Below, piece after piece: positions 1-13,881 of a DNA stretch of 64,000 bases. How positions within the stretch are numbered: position 1 is the first letter of the stretch; each line of letters opens with the position of its first letter. Under the pieces are notes generated by a model that saw nothing but the letters and a program-made list of their open reading frames with translations, searched no databases and was not told the origin of the DNA. A program made the translations under genes and the position numbers. The stretch is from Vespula vulgaris (lineage: Eukaryota > Arthropoda > Insecta > Hymenoptera > Vespidae): contig NC_066599.1 of assembly GCF_905475345.1 (NCBI RefSeq), positions 3,121,001 through 3,185,000 of the forward strand, given 5' to 3'.

Positions 1-2144
1 ATTATTATTATTGTTGTTGTTGTAATTATTATTATTATTTCTTGAGGAACGCTTTACCTGGATTCCTATGAGGAATTTGTATTTTAATAGATACGACGTA
101 ACGATCGATCATAATGATGTTTTATTTACGAATGCGAAAAATCATACGTTTATATTCACGTTGTTTCTTACAATCTTCACATTGTTTTTCTAATAACGTA
201 TATAACACTTGGTATTTCCGGATGAAACGTTAGAAGGAAAAAAGTGAAATGTATGGAATTTATACGATGACTCGACTCTCATTTGCATCGAAATCGAAAG
301 ATTCTAATCTCGACGCCTATGCAATTTGGTAAACATTTAAAAAAAAAAAAAAGAAAAAAAAGAAAGAATAGAAAAAAAATAATAAGAAATGGCATCGTGC
401 GTTACGATTCAACGCCTCTGATCGTCCTTCATTTACTCGTTCATTCACATTCATTCTATCATTAGTTCCTTCAGGTAAAAGGGAACATACATTCGATTAC
501 GTCGATTACGTCATCTTACTCATTCTTATTTCTATTCAATCATCGAGAGTATCGAACGTGATCTCGATTATATCTTAGTGTTGACGAATAATATAAAAGA
601 AAGAAGAAGAAAGAAGGGAAAAAAAAGATAAGAAAAGAAGTTAGATCTTCGTTCTGTTGTTCGAACGTTGCATGCACGTTCGTATAAAACGTTCGTATAA
701 AAACGGCAAAACTAATTTATGGCTTCCGTGAATATAACGCTGGATCCTGTGCACGCACACAGTGTCAACCCGCCTACGCGTATGGGTATTTTACTCTACC
801 ATGGAATAACCTCGTACTTTGTAAAAGTATGAAAGAGAGTAAAGAATCGAGTATACTCGTAAGAGACTAAAATGCACGCTATAAAATCGCCGGTCCGTGC
901 ACGCTACTATTTTCCAAACGTGTATGGATATACGCTTCTGTACTACTCGTTAATATACTGTGGGAATTACGCGGACTAACAGATGATTCACCGTAAATTT
1001 TACTCCGGGATTTCTTCTTAATAAAAAAAAGCAAAAAAAAAAAAAAGGAAAAGGGAAAAAATAGAAAAAAAAAAGAAAAATTGTTGAAAGATGAGATGCG
1101 ATCGATTCTCGTGACTCAGATTCATTTTCATATGTATGTACATATGTACGTATCCAATTATATACTTCTCATAAAATAAAATCATATGACGTAATCTAAG
1201 CTATTTATAACGACTTTTTTTTTGCTTAAAACTTCGTTCGTTTCTATCTTCTCTCAATGATAAAAAATTATTTATTAAATAAAAAAAGTAAATAAAAAAA
1301 AAACGAAACACATTGAGTAGGCGAAAGGCAAACTGAAGGCGGAGCAATGATACATTTTTTACTATACATATGTGTATAAATATACATACATACATACGTA
1401 CGTACGTACACGTTGTGTGTCCTTCCCTTTTACTCGACGCATGCTCAACAGGAATATTTTATCAAGAGTGCTCTTTATTATCTGCCCACGTAGTATGTGC
1501 TAACTCGACGATGATATTTGCTTCGTAGTTCAAATTTTACGTGTGCGTACCTCGACTCGAATTTTCATTCATTTTCTTTTTTCTTTTTTTTTCTGAAATA
1601 AGTGATCTAACTCTTTCATTAAATTAAACATTTCTGAATTATTTCTTTTTCTTTTTCAAACTCAATTAGTTGAAATTATTTTTCATGAAGATCATTTTTA
1701 AACATTATTTAAAAGAGTGTTACAATCAATGTTATTGTCATTATAAAATGAAAAGAATCGTTAACTAAAAACCAAACGTCAAAGAAAAAAAAAAAAAGAA
1801 ATCATAATAAAATGAAATCTAATTTCTATATTTTAGTGTCTACGGTTCACTTTTACGCTCATTCATCTTTACGTTTGTTGCTAGACAATGGAAGAAGGCT
1901 AACGAAGGAGACTTTAATGCACGGTAGACGAGCACTCGGTGATTCCAACGATGAGTTCATTACATGACGAGACGGTAGCTGTTTAAACTCACATAAACGA
2001 ACTCGCTAATTTGCGCTCTCTTCCTCGCTTTGAGATACAGAGAAACGAAGTACCTACTTATTCTCGCGTTTCCTTGCTAATTTATAAAATCAAAAGTCAA
2101 TTATCGGTTCGACACTGTTCATTCACTGCATATGGTACATTTTA

Positions 2145-2148
<4 letters not shown>

Positions 2149-2211
<63 letters not shown>
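2149..2211. repeat. (AG)n microsatellite
   Basis: An uninterrupted AG dinucleotide tract of about 62 bp in intergenic DNA. Confidence 0.95.
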
Positions 2212-2213
<2 letters not shown>

Positions 2214-2780
2214 AGACTTTCACTTTTTTCATACAAAATTTCGATATCTTTCAATATACTGGATTAAAGCCCGCATGATTGTAAAATTAATACTTTGTTT
2301 TATTACTATCGTTAAAACAATTAATGAAAATAATAATTAAAAAGAAGATGTTTTTACGGTACAATTAGTGAATAATTTTGTTTTAAAATATTATTAAAAT
2401 TCATGATACTTTCGTGATTAATTTTCTCTCCATTATTAATCATTAATCTAATTAATGATTAAAAAAGAATTAATTGAATTATTAATTGAATAAAATATTG
2501 CTTAACACTACTTCTACTATCGATCTAGGATCAGTCTAGTCACAGGAACCGTTCGTCTGCTGCTCTGACCTGAATAATTCTATCTTATTGCACGTATGTT
2601 TGTATAAATGCATGTATCTCTGTATGTACAAGAGAAGTATATACCAACCGACTGCGTCGATGTAGGTATTGTCTCGCGAGGAATGTAGAAAGTAAAGTAT
2701 CTTGAGTAACACAGCACGATGGGAGCAACAGTACAGACTGTCGACTCGCGAGGATGTGCCTTAGAGAGCTCACAGAACGC

Positions 2781-2799
2781 TATCATCATCATCATCATT

Positions 2800-2832
<33 letters not shown>
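2781..2832. repeat. (ATC)n microsatellite
   Basis: Imperfect ATC trinucleotide tract. It creates long poly-Ile and poly-Met open frames on the two strands that should not be taken as genes. Confidence 0.9.
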
Positions 2833-2834
<2 letters not shown>

Positions 2835-3849
2835 CTTCTTCGTCTTTGTACTCTCTTCGTCGTTCCACTGTTGGTGTAGTTTGCATCTCGTGGAAAGGTC
2901 ATCGTCGATGCTCGCACGCAAATTCATTGTAAGGATGCCCGGCTAGGTGTTACTCGTAAATGAAATGTCATTTGTCAGATTTCCTTTTAAAATGATGAAA
3001 AATCATTAAAAAAAGAAAAGAAAAAAAAAGTTTTAATGTATATCATGTATCTACATGTTTATAACGAATCAATCAAGGGAAAAAATATTAATTTTAAGTA
3101 CCGAACAGGTAAGATGGAGATTTTGTAGAAAAAATTTGTAACAAATTATCATGAGCACATTTAAAACATTTTTGAAGAAAGATCTATATTTTGAGAAGAA
3201 AACGTATGACCTTTTGAGGAAATCCATCGGACCTGATATAACTTCGATTCGTCTCCCTCTCACGTAGTAGATACGCATTGTTATAAGAGCAAGAATTTTT
3301 CTACGTTGAAAGGACTCTCACAATAGGATTGTTAAATCGACTGGAGGCATGAAATTGTCCGGCTATACTAACAATTAAGCATACAATAGTCTGTTAACTA
3401 TACGTTTGTAAGGTGAAGATTTTCGACTTGACCGATCGACCGGCAATCGATAATGATGTTGCTAAAAGGATTTTTCTTTCCTTTCACAATGCGTAAGCGA
3501 CATTGAAGAACGTTCTCTTTCTTTTCATCGTTTCGTATCGATTCGTCGAACACGTTACCAGACCGAGATAGAAAGAAACAAAATATGAAGGAAAGAAAAA
3601 AGAAAAAAAAAGAAAAAAAAAACAAAATGAAAGTGTTACGATAGTAGAACATATTAATCGATTCGAATTTTTCATGTGATGCAAATAAAACGAGATTTTT
3701 TGGAGCAAAACTAGAAATGTCTTCGACGTTAAACTGGTAGCTCTACTTCGAACGTATGGGATCAGTCAAGGACGATATGATTCTAGAGTTTCGCGAGCGA
3801 AACTTGCTACATAAGAAAAATAGAAATGGATAGACATATAGAGACAAAT

Positions 3850-3892
3850 AGACAGACAGACAGACAGACAGATAGACAGACAGATAGACAGA
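3850..3892. repeat. (GACA)n microsatellite
   Basis: Tetranucleotide GACA/GATA tract with two interruptions. Confidence 0.9.
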
Positions 3893-4784
3893 GAATCATT
3901 AAATACGTGGGAGCCATGTTTATTATATATATGTCTAACTATAAACGTGAGTCGATCGAATCGTGTCCTACGAGACCAGTCCAGCTTGTTTTCTTGACTA
4001 TCAGGCTGAACCTTCAATAACGGTTGAATGTTACCAATGTCCTTAAGACAAGTTGTCAGCTAAGAAACATTTTATATATACATATATATACCTCTCGATC
4101 TTTTACATGCATCTACTATCCACTTAAGGAAAGATTTATCTACTTGTATTCTACAAATTTAAGTTTTATTGCATTCAAGGAATAGTTTATGAAGATAGAC
4201 AGGAAAAGGTGGACATCTTTTCATCTTAATAATATCTCTTTTCATATCTTAAGAACGAAGATTTTAACTGATTGCTACATATTTTCTTTCCTCGTCTTTG
4301 AGAAAAGATTATCGTTCTTTTGCTAAGATACCTACTTCTCTCTCATGATTGCCGTTAGTTCACGCTTGGAAGTTGTTCTTTGACGATAAAAAAAAGAATG
4401 TTAATACGCCCTTTCAAACGACAATAGTTGTCCACTGTCGATCGTAAGTAGACTGTGACGAGAATATATATTCTATGTAACTGTATGTGTATGTGTGATT
4501 ATATTGGTAAACAGGTGAACTGTTCATGTCTATTGGATCAAACTCTATTATTAAATTTCCTAATCGAAATTTTTTAAATATTATTATTAGTGGAAAAGTA
4601 TCACGAAGAAAAAATATCATTTTGAACTTTCAATATGTTTTTTTAAGAAATCACTGTATAACATTATCTAATCCATCTATTTGTTTAAGTATGATTACTA
4701 ATGCGTAATTTAGATATATTATGTTCAAATAAAATTAGAACAAAAATATTTTCGAAACGTAACTGAATTATGCAATCATCAGAT

Positions 4785-4888
4785 TGGTACTACTTGCGTT
4801 ATATAATTTAGATTTAGATATAGATCAAAATTAATACTCAGTGCTCAGATCTCACAACGTGGAGGTTACTGTATATAGAGATCTGTAG
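4785..4888 (-). ncRNA. C-D structured module, copy 1
   Basis: The C stem is an 8-bp perfect pair: CAGATCTC at 4846-4853 with GAGATCTG at 4878-4885. Other copies use GGTCCC/GGGACC or GGTCTC/GAGACC at the same place, so the paired bases have changed together. The D stem found in other copies is weak here. The internal ACCTCC core, read on the minus strand, is retained. Confidence 0.55.
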
Positions 4889-5736
4889 ACTAAGATAACA
4901 TATTAATTTAGTTGCGTTTAATAAACCTTCCTTCAACCTGGTCGAAGTCGACGGAACGTGCATCAATCACAACTTTGCCTTAACCTATCCGAAAACGAGA
5001 AAAAGCATGGATTACTTTTTATAAGATATTGTTTTAAAAAGTACGACACAGTTATTACGACATAATTAATTACTATAATTTATATAGCCATTTATACACT
5101 TTACACAGCCCGGGTATGTACAAAGTATATGAATATTAAATCTATTATATAACTACTATTATATTATATTTTTTACTATTAATACATGCACTGTATTTCT
5201 AAATTTATTAAAACTAATATATTTCCAACCATTTTTACCGAATTACATTATTAATAAATTTAAAGTTGGAGATATAAATAAAATGATTGGAAATACAGGA
5301 GAAATATATAGATTTTTTCATAAATAAATGCCATGTTAATAACGGTAGTTATCTATGAATCAACCATATATTCATGGTTTTTAAACTTAATATCTAAATG
5401 ACAAATAATCGAATGATTTGCCATGTCGTCTTAAATTAGCGTAAGAATAACTTAATCATAGAACTACATTCTTAATAATATTATTAAGATAAACATATTA
5501 AAGCATAAAAAAAAGTTAAGTATAGAAATCCCAGAAAGTATTATGCAACCTGCATCATAATTACATTCTTATGAATCAACATGGAATAAAAATAAAAAAA
5601 AATAAAAAATAAGCATGCACATTAAACAAACAATGAAAAACATAGACAATTAAAAACGTACCACTCATGAGTAAATCCAAAAGAGGAATTACTCATGGTC
5701 ATACTCGTCATAATAATTTATTTAAAAAAATTACAA

Positions 5737-5870
5737 CCAGTACTCATGTCGATTCGGACTTTTCATCCTTCGCATGTTGAGTACTGGAGAGTCTTTAAAT
5801 TTGTTCACTCACTACTTAAGAAGTTCTCTGATGGCTCCAAAACACTCGTTCGTGTTGTAAGTCGAAATTG
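5737..5870 (-). ncRNA. E structured module, copy 1
   Basis: CCAGTACTC (5737-5745) pairs perfectly with GAGTACTGG (5779-5787). Next to it lies the sequence ACTACTTAAGAAGTTCT, followed by ATGGCTCCAAAACACTCG. The same block occurs at 34758-34880 in the same orientation and at 43128-43229 in the opposite orientation, with different but still complementary arms. Confidence 0.6.
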
Positions 5871-6232
5871 AGATAGATAGGTATTAACGTAGGTTGAAAA
5901 TACAATAGATTGAATTCATAATGGATCGGCTTGATGAAAATACAATGATGATCTGAACAAAAACAAGAAAGAAATTATTTATTAAATTAATTACGATTAA
6001 AATTAACATCAATTATAAATTAAAATAAAACATTTATTACATTTATTATAATTAAAAAAATTGTAAAATTATTATTGTTGTAGATTATGAAATTTAAAAA
6101 TCTGCTTACCTATATATTCTCTTGTAGAATAAGTATATTCATTTCTCCATTATCTTCCATTGACTCTAATACGCGTTAATTATTAATTAATTAAGAGACG
6201 ACACTGAGTTTAATTCGCGAAATTCTACTGTT

Positions 6233-6242
6233 TTATATATAC

Positions 6243-6295
<53 letters not shown>
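6233..6295. repeat. (TA)n microsatellite
   Basis: TA/CATA dinucleotide tract of about 60 bp. Confidence 0.95.
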
Positions 6296-6296
<1 letters not shown>

Positions 6297-6339
6297 GATA
6301 AGTACAGTCTGTATGACTGTGAATGAAGAAAAAAGAAAA

Positions 6340-7095
6340 CTTTAGACGAACAAACACTGACTCTACAACTGACTGCATTGCACGCAGTCGATTCAAGTAC
6401 ATATGCTTCTTAAAATTAATTTAATTCGCGAGGAAACGAAAAGATTTAACGAATAAACACTGCTACTACTTCGCGATTTTTTCATTTCTATTTTAGCGAT
6501 ATAACAATCGATTTATTCATTGCTTCGCGCGCATGACTGCAATGATGTTCTGAAAAAAGAAAAAAACCAAACGAACACAGAATTATTTGTATAATTTTTA
6601 TAATAAAAAATCGTTCAAAATATTGATGAAATGTTTAATAAAAAACTTCACTTACTTAAAATCTTCATTGAACTTTGCAAGATGAGCGTCCTATTACGGA
6701 ATAATAAAGAATAATTCTTATTTTATCCGAGCTGATAAAGAAAAATAAAAAACAAAATTAATGGTTTTTGCTATAATATAAAATCATAAAAATTATAAAG
6801 AAATATTTAAAATAGAAATTTATTTACCAGAGACTTTGTTGATCCTTTGCACGATGAGCATCCTGCTCTAAGATGATGAAATATATGTGTATTAGCACTG
6901 ACTCTATTTCGCGAATTTATAGATTGAATCTAACTTTATTTAATCAGTTTATTAAGTTGTAAAAAAAATAAATACGAACAAACACTGCTTTTACTTCACG
7001 AATTTCTATTTTTAATCTAATTTTTTTTTTTTAATCGCTTAATATAATAAATAAAAATATTACGAGCAAACACTGATTCTAAAACTATTCTTTGT
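6340..7095 (-). repeat. Recurrent ACACTGACTCT/TTCGCGA cassettes
   Basis: At least five imperfect cassettes contain ACAAACACTGACTCT followed by either a TTCGCGAATTT block or a GCATTGCACGCAG-type block. They occur near 6351, 6451, 6895, 6975 and 7060. The same cassette is found at 35335-35475 in this orientation and at 42800-43025 and 47685-47710 inverted. They look like duplicated exonic segments of the non-coding units. Their function is unknown. Confidence 0.55.
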
Positions 7096-7319
7096 ACATG
7101 ATCACAAGCAGTTTGTAAACATTGAAGAATGCTGAAACATATAATGAATTATAGAAAACACATGAAAAGTATAACATTTATAAAACATATTCCTTGTAAA
7201 TCATTTCTGAAGGTAATACATTAACATAATTATATTCTATAAAAATATTAATCATAATTAATATCTTCAATAAAATTATTTAAAACATTAAATATTGTTA
7301 AGATGTACCAAAGTATGCA

Positions 7320-7425
7320 ATCATTAATTCAATAGTGTTTGCTTTGTATTATAAAATACAATTCAAGCAATATCAATTGTCCAGATCTTACTACTTTGAG
7401 GTAATAGGATATGGAGACTAAATTG
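7320..7425 (-). ncRNA. C-D structured module, copy 2 (decayed)
   Basis: Recognisable from the segment CAGATCTTACTACTTTGAGG with ATGGAGACT, and from complementary D arms near 7346-7375 (CAAT...GCTT types). The C stem has mismatches, so this copy is probably degenerate. Confidence 0.4.
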
Positions 7426-8506
7426 TTGATAAAAATCCTATAAAAGTTTTAAATAAAACAATAAATGCCTATCAACCAAATTGAAAAATGTATGAACTAC
7501 TATACTTTCTTGTGTAATAATAAAATCATTATACTATTAAATAAATTATGATATATATGCATATATGAAATTAGAATTGAAATATGCAATAATATATAAA
7601 GCTTCAAATAAAATTGATCGCTATTCTCGTAGATGCTTACGTGTCGAAATAATCTATATGAATGAAGAGAAGACTCGTTACTAACCTTGAAAAATCGCAA
7701 ACGCTTATTTGTTTTCTTTTCTTTCTCGATTGAAGAAATTCTCGGAAACATAACCCAATTGTATTTACGTCTCGAGTGTTATCTATCTCTGTCATTCTCT
7801 ATTAAGTCTAGTTTTGTGTCCTTACTTGTCCGCTGAAGGCCGGCTGCTTTGAAGGAATTGTTTTCGGTGTTTCTATATTGTGCTTTTTCACTCATATAAA
7901 TTCTTGGAAAACTGAAAGTATGTAAGAGATATCGATTAATAAAAGACCAAATTAATAACGTGTGTGTGTGTGTATATATATGTATCTATAGAGGAAATAT
8001 CCATGTGTGTAATATGTGAAAAATGTAAGATCGATTAGTAAGGGGACAAAATTAATTATGTGTGTACTATGTACAATTTATATACGTATTTATGAATGTT
8101 TGTAATTAGAGGTTATCTTTATATACCTACTTAGGTATGTATACTACACACACGCGTGATATAAGGGTACCTACATGATATGGATGTGTGTGTATGTGTG
8201 TGTGTACAAATCGAATATAATACGAAGTACAATTAATTTAAGCTACTTAACGAAAGATTACTAATTGAAGTATCATTATAAGACGAAAAAAGTATCGAAT
8301 GCTTAGAAAATAAAGTTGAACAAGTGAAAAAAATGTATTGCGTAGTAGCCGATCGAGGGACGCCAAGAGGCCGAATTTATTTTCGTGAATATCTCTTAAA
8401 AGCGACGATGCCTCGAGTTGTAAACACTCGCTCGTAGAAAACGCGTGTTTAGGAATCGATTGGTATATTGGAAAGGAGTGTAAGTTAGAAAAAATATACT
8501 AATTAC

Positions 8507-8600
8507 CTGTAATTAACGAGGACGATGCGAGTCCCGTGTCAAGCTCGTCTTCAAGGAACAAACATGGCGTCACGTCTACCGGCAAAACAGTTGAACAATT
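8507..8600 (-). promoter_or_regulatory. M1 exon 1 and promoter region
   Basis: Read on the minus strand, the exon begins near GACGCCATG and ends TTAATTACAG before GTAATT. Just upstream, near 8599-8616, lie TTCCCGCC, an E2F-type motif, and CGCGCATGCGTA, one mismatch from the NRF1/Ewg consensus. TTCCCGCC also occurs upstream of the 40.1-kb copy. The promoter role is inferred from position only. Confidence 0.4.
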
Positions 8601-8639
8601 CCCGCCGCGCATGCGTACAACGCCTGGAGTACTTTCTTT

Positions 8640-10448
8640 GAGGCGCGAATAAATATATTCATTTCTTTACCTGTTATTTAAAAAAAATCACACACGGTAT
8701 AAAATTTGAAAGCTAAATTAATGAAAATTTTAATAATCGTTATTATAAAAATATATAATTATTCTTTAGATAACTATTTTTTATTTTTAATTTATATCTT
8801 TTTAAATTATTAAAAGAAGTTCTCGCCTAACACACACTAACTTGTCGTCACACGTATGATATTTCTCTCTTCTCTTTACTTCGTTAGTCAAAAGATATAC
8901 TAATTAATAAATCAAATCATAAAATAATTTATCTTTGTTTGACGTTTCAAAATTCTGAAAAAATAATATTTCCTATAATTTTTTTCTGTAAATGTTTGAT
9001 TATATATAATTTTTTACTTCAATAAAATATTACGATTTAATAATAGTTAGGGATATGTTTTACTATAAATATATATTATAAATAAATGAGAAAGTAATAA
9101 CTTTTGGAATATATAATGATGGGTAAAAAAAAAATAGAAAAGGAGAAAACTTTGACGTATATCTGTGGATATTACTAACCTATATAAATATAGAGAAGAA
9201 ATATTGGCACAGTACATATATAATTTTATAGAAAATATCTTCTCTCAATGCCAAGGTAAGCAAAGAAATTCTTCTTTGCTTTCTTACAAGCAGAGAAATG
9301 TCCCGAATCAAAGCTCAGCAACTACAAGAGTTCATTAAAAACTTTACATGTATCTTTGTATAACTTTCTTATATAAATATATATATTATGTAAATATATC
9401 TATATATACATGTATAATGGTTACTGACCTACGTAAATGCTTGGAATAATTCAGACTTCTTATTTCAATATATCTGAGTCGTACATTTATAACAAATTAT
9501 TAATAACTTTGACGACATAACTAAATATTTAACATTAAATTTTAACGAAACGACTCGAGTATAAGTCTTACTTGAATAATTTGCAAGATTTGTTTAACAT
9601 TCTTTTATCTTTATCTAAAGTGTATAATGAAAGCATATGAGTATCTATTTATACTTTGCCTAACTGTATAAACTGAATAATTAATAGCTTTAAATTATTT
9701 TCTATTAAGATAGATAAACTAATATGTGTTAAATTTTGCACAATTTAGTTCATCTAATTTATTTTTATAATTGAATAAGATTAACAAGCAATACCATATG
9801 CAAACACTGATACACTATTAATATACGAAATAAGAAGATTAATAAATAAAACACAAATTACACATCAGCATTCCTACTGATAGTTCTTAAAAAAGAGACA
9901 TTGCTTATACTATTTAAAAATACTATCAAATTTGACGTATTAAATCCATGCAATAATTTAACTCAAAGTCGAAAATACGAAAGCATTTATACAAAGAAAC
10001 AGTTATAATATCGAGCATGGATCCACAAAAATCGTTTTCCTAGCTTGTTATTTCTTGACTTCCTTTCTTTCAGATTATCGGTAGGAGGGATCAAAACCCA
10101 CGGTGTCTAAGTACAATTGCACACGGTACAATGGTTTTCTCGTGCAGTCAACGAGAGGACATATTTGAGCCTGTATGTTTGTGTATAGATGCGAGTGTCA
10201 TAATGCTTTCACACGTTCTTTCATTACGATCGTTACATCACTCTCGAGGATGTCGACTTTTCATCGTTGATGGAATCTTTGGAATCTTCTAGCAAGGCGT
10301 GTCCTATAAGATCGTTGTTCTTTTTCTTTTTATCATAGTAATAAATCCTACATGCCATCGAGTAGAGTGCATAATTGTGAGGCCATTATCGACTAAGTTC
10401 TTTTCGTTATTTCTCTGTAAAACAAATTGTATATGAAACATAATCCTT

Positions 10449-10503
<55 letters not shown>

Positions 10504-10850
10504 CATAGGACGATTAATCTTAAAACGATACCACAAACTTTTTCCTTATTAATATTGTCATTAATATTGTCATAGAAAATTGCATGCTCTAATAATTAGA
10601 GGAGTTATCTATGCAATTAACATTCCTTTCAATCTTTATCTTCTTTTTCCTTTATTTCAGCGATCGGAGATTTATCTTGTAGGATTATCAACGAGTATCT
10701 TTCTTCGTAAGATTAGATAAGTTTACTGTAACAGAAAGATAAGAAAAATTTATCTAAAATGTACTCTATTATTAATGGTAAAGTTCGTCTGGATAATAAT
10801 TAAACGAGTCGAATGAAAGAAGCAGATAAAAGTAAAAGTAAAAAAGAAAG
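8640..10850. other. AT-rich non-coding region
   Basis: No protein-like frame. Segments such as TACTAACCTATATAAAT (about 9170) and TACTGACCTACGTAAATG (about 9420) resemble 39183 and 40863, so the duplicated non-coding material extends into this region. An ATA microsatellite lies at its right end. Confidence 0.5.
10450..10502. repeat. (AAT)n microsatellite
   Basis: Uninterrupted trinucleotide tract of about 50 bp. Confidence 0.95.
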
Positions 10851-10859
10851 ATTATAGTG

Positions 10860-11130
10860 AACGCTTCAGTGAGTTCTCGAGGATTATGTCACTTATAGGA
10901 ATGGGGAAAGATTCCTACAAAATGAAGCCGGGTAAACGGTCGGTTCTTTTCTCGGAGGACTCCGCGGGGTGAATCAGTCCTTTGTGCCTGGCTCTCTCAG
11001 GGTCAACCACTTTCGGTGCAGTATATGCCTTCTCAACGTTTATGTGTACGCTCGCAAACACGCTCGCTCGTCTGACCGTTCCTATAGGGTGTCCTGGAAA
11101 TCGTCTCCGAGCCTAAGGAAATTCGATTCC
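10860..11130 (+). promoter_or_regulatory. GC-richer segment, possible promoter or 5' exon of the downstream gene
   Basis: This block is clearly richer in G+C than its surroundings. It lies about 650-900 bp upstream of the acceptor that opens the first coding exon of the membrane protein gene (TTTCAG ending at 11750). A 5' untranslated exon must lie upstream of that acceptor, and this is the best-looking place for it. No core promoter motif was established. Confidence 0.3.
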
Positions 11131-11814
11131 TGTTAGATCTCTCTCTTTCCCTTTTTCTTCCTTTCTTTAAGATAATTTATTTCCGGACATAAGTTTATCC
11201 TGTCATTTAAAAAGAAGAGATAAAAACGTATAGGAGTATACTTGAAATTTTAAACGTTGTTAAGTCAGATAGAAAGAATAAAACTGAAAAAAAAAAAAAA
11301 AAAAACTTCGTGAATTTTTAATAGTGTTTTACATACAAACAAAACAAAGTAATACGAACGTGTAAGGATATCGAATATGAATACTGAACGAAGATTCATC
11401 CTCTCACGGTTCTCACATCCATCTCTCGTTGGTATCTCTCTTTCTCTCTTGCAAAGATTCAAACTCGCTTCGTGAAACGACGTCACTCTGGCTTGGATTC
11501 ACGCCAGTGAGTTCAACCGTCGGTTGGTACAGTCGAATGGAAAATCAGTAATATTAACATATACCTGTAGATATATAAAAGTTTAAATAAAGATATATAC
11601 ACACACACATACATATGTATATGTATATATAAGGATATTTTATAATATTATATTTTCTCCCATCATATTCAGTAAAATCATCTCCATTAAAAATAAATGT
11701 ATATTATACTTAATAACAAATATATTTAATGAAGATATTTGTTCTTTCAGAATCCAGACGCATGACAGAGGAAAGGGCTGGCTCGTCTTTAGAAAGCGAA
11801 AAGGCAATCGGAAA

Positions 11815-12277
11815 ATGTCGGAGATCGGTGGGGATGATGGTACTGGTGGTGAGAGTGGCATGGACAATCTAGCATTTGCTATTGAAGATGAGTGCGTGAA
11901 TAGCTCAGAACACGTTGAGAACAATGTTCATGAACAACAAAGCAACAAACAACAAGTGAGCATGGAACAGGACTATAGATCACCAGCTGATACGATTGGT
12001 TCGCCAACAGAGAATGGTCATCGCCGATCGTTCGTTTCTCAGCATTACGTTGAACCAGTGAGAAATAGCCCAGAGCCACGTTACAAGTCTGAGACGAAAA
12101 TCGAGTTACCACCATCGACTGGTGGACAAACTCCAGATAAGAATTCCACGAGCGAGCCGAAGCTCAACGGCGTTCATGGAAATGGCAACAACAACGACGC
12201 TAGCTTCCTCAACAGCAGCGCCACAAGCGTCCAGGTCAACGGTAAGTTAGGGTCGTAGACCGTGAAGAAGAAAAGAG

Positions 12278-12351
<74 letters not shown>

Positions 12352-12776
12352 AAAGAAAGAAAACGAAAGTTTATTGAACTGAGTTCTAGCTAAGCTAATC
12401 CTTCAGTTCCAACAAAAGCTTACAAAAATTTGATCTTCTTAAGTAATTGTAACATCTATTTCTCTTTCACAGATAATGGAAAGAAGGAACAGATCGAAGC
12501 AGTGAATTTAGAGTTGGTTTCGATGAGGCCCTACACAGGCAACAATATCCAAACGAAGGGTCAAGAAGCATGCGAGGTACCAGCCGACCCTTATGAGGAA
12601 TACTTCGTGCCAGTTAACGAACATCGAAAGTATATTAGGTAATAACGAAGATCGCCAAAGATATAAATGAAACGAAAAAAGATAAGGTACATTGTATGTT
12701 CGTCTTGTCTGTCTCGGTTTTGTTTTCTCCTTGTTGTTGTTCAATTCTTTTCGTTGTTGTTTATGTTATTATTATC

Positions 12777-12811
<35 letters not shown>

Positions 12812-13646
12812 CATTCTTATTATTGTTATTATTCTTTCGTTTGATTAATTCTCATATCTTTCTTCTAATTCTAATTAACTCTTTCGCGTGCACTGTTTAC
12901 CAGCCCGGCGAGCCTGCCTAGCGATTTTCTGAGAATGAAGGTAGTTAACAATTTCCCCCACTTTCTCCAACCCTTTTTTGCCGCTGTATTTATGCTCGGG
13001 GTGCAGGAATTTCGTTCGAAGGAATAAGTAGAAGAAGGACGATGATGATGATGATGATGATGATGGTGATGATATCGATGACGATGATAATGATGATGAT
13101 AATGAAGATGATGATGACGACGGTGAACAGAATTTCATTCTAAAATAAAAGAAAAGAACTTTGCATAAAAAATTATGTCATTGCTTATAAAAAAGCAATA
13201 AAAAAAAAAAGAAAAAAAAAATGCAAAATGGTCGTCCTTCGTAAAGTAAGCGAGCGACGAATCTTAATGACGATTTTCGAATTTACTAAGAAAACGTTAA
13301 GACACACTATGAATAAATTCTTCGTTCGCCTAAGTAGTCAGCACTCTTATCCTTTGCTAATAGCTATCCGGTAAGAGACGAGGCTAGGTTCACCGATCCG
13401 TACGAATCCTCGTTGATTTTCCGTCTTCTTAAGAGCTCGGATTAAAGTGCAAAACGCGTAAAGCCTCTATGGAGATGCGGTCGTGGCACGAGGTGACTTT
13501 AACGTCGGCATACTAAATAACTAACGTACGTACGTTTCGATGACATTAGATCGGCGGAGCATGTAGAGTAAGATAATCGGCTAGGTAAAAAACACATTGA
13601 GATTGAGTATTGGAAGATAATAAAAAATTATTTAAGAAAAGAAAAG

Positions 13647-13679
<33 letters not shown>

Positions 13680-13843
13680 GAAAGAAGAAAAGGAAAAAAA
13701 ATGTATGCGCGTGAGAGGAGACACTTCCCTTTTGTCAGATCCGCGATTTTCTTTACTGTTCACCAAATGAGCTAAGAAAAGACTAGAAAGATAGAGGGAG
13801 AGAGAAAAGAAAGAAAAAAAGAAAAAGAAAAGAGAGGGAGGGA

Positions 13844-13881
<38 letters not shown>

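Larger units (their letters stand above)
1..4750. other. AT-rich non-coding stretch, no gene recognised
   Basis: No reading frame here looks like a protein. The short open frames are low-complexity, for example those across the ATC repeat near 2.8 kb. The stretch holds several homopolymer A runs and the simple repeats listed separately. It could be intergenic, or an intron of a gene starting outside the window. A somewhat more complex segment near 720-960 was not identified. Confidence 0.6.
4780..8600 (-). ncRNA. Minus-strand non-coding unit M1 (inferred spliced RNA)
   Basis: I infer a multi-exon non-coding transcript read right to left. Its first exon ends at 8507 with the donor GTAATT. That exon is paralogous to the exon-1 elements at 38498, 40078 and 49771. 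A second exon-like segment, about 7827-7903, starts after a TTTCAG acceptor and ends at a GTAAGG donor. Further left lie a C-D structured module (7320-7425), a set of ACAAACACTGACTCT cassettes (6340-7095), an E module (5737-5870) and a second C-D module (4785-4888). No frame is protein-like. The evidence is paralogy to other units, splice-site placement and conserved pairing. Transcription itself is not shown. Confidence 0.5.

Noticed and set aside
2580..2946. Open frames on both strands around 2.6-2.9 kb
   Set aside because: Created by the (ATC)n tract as poly-Met or poly-Ile runs, with no conserved domain or splice support.
12904..12940. 37-bp micro-exon candidate (SPASLPSDFLRMK)
   Set aside because: It has an acceptor and a donor and opens in phase with the preceding exon, but it ends in a phase that neither the 13966 nor the 15049 exon can accept.
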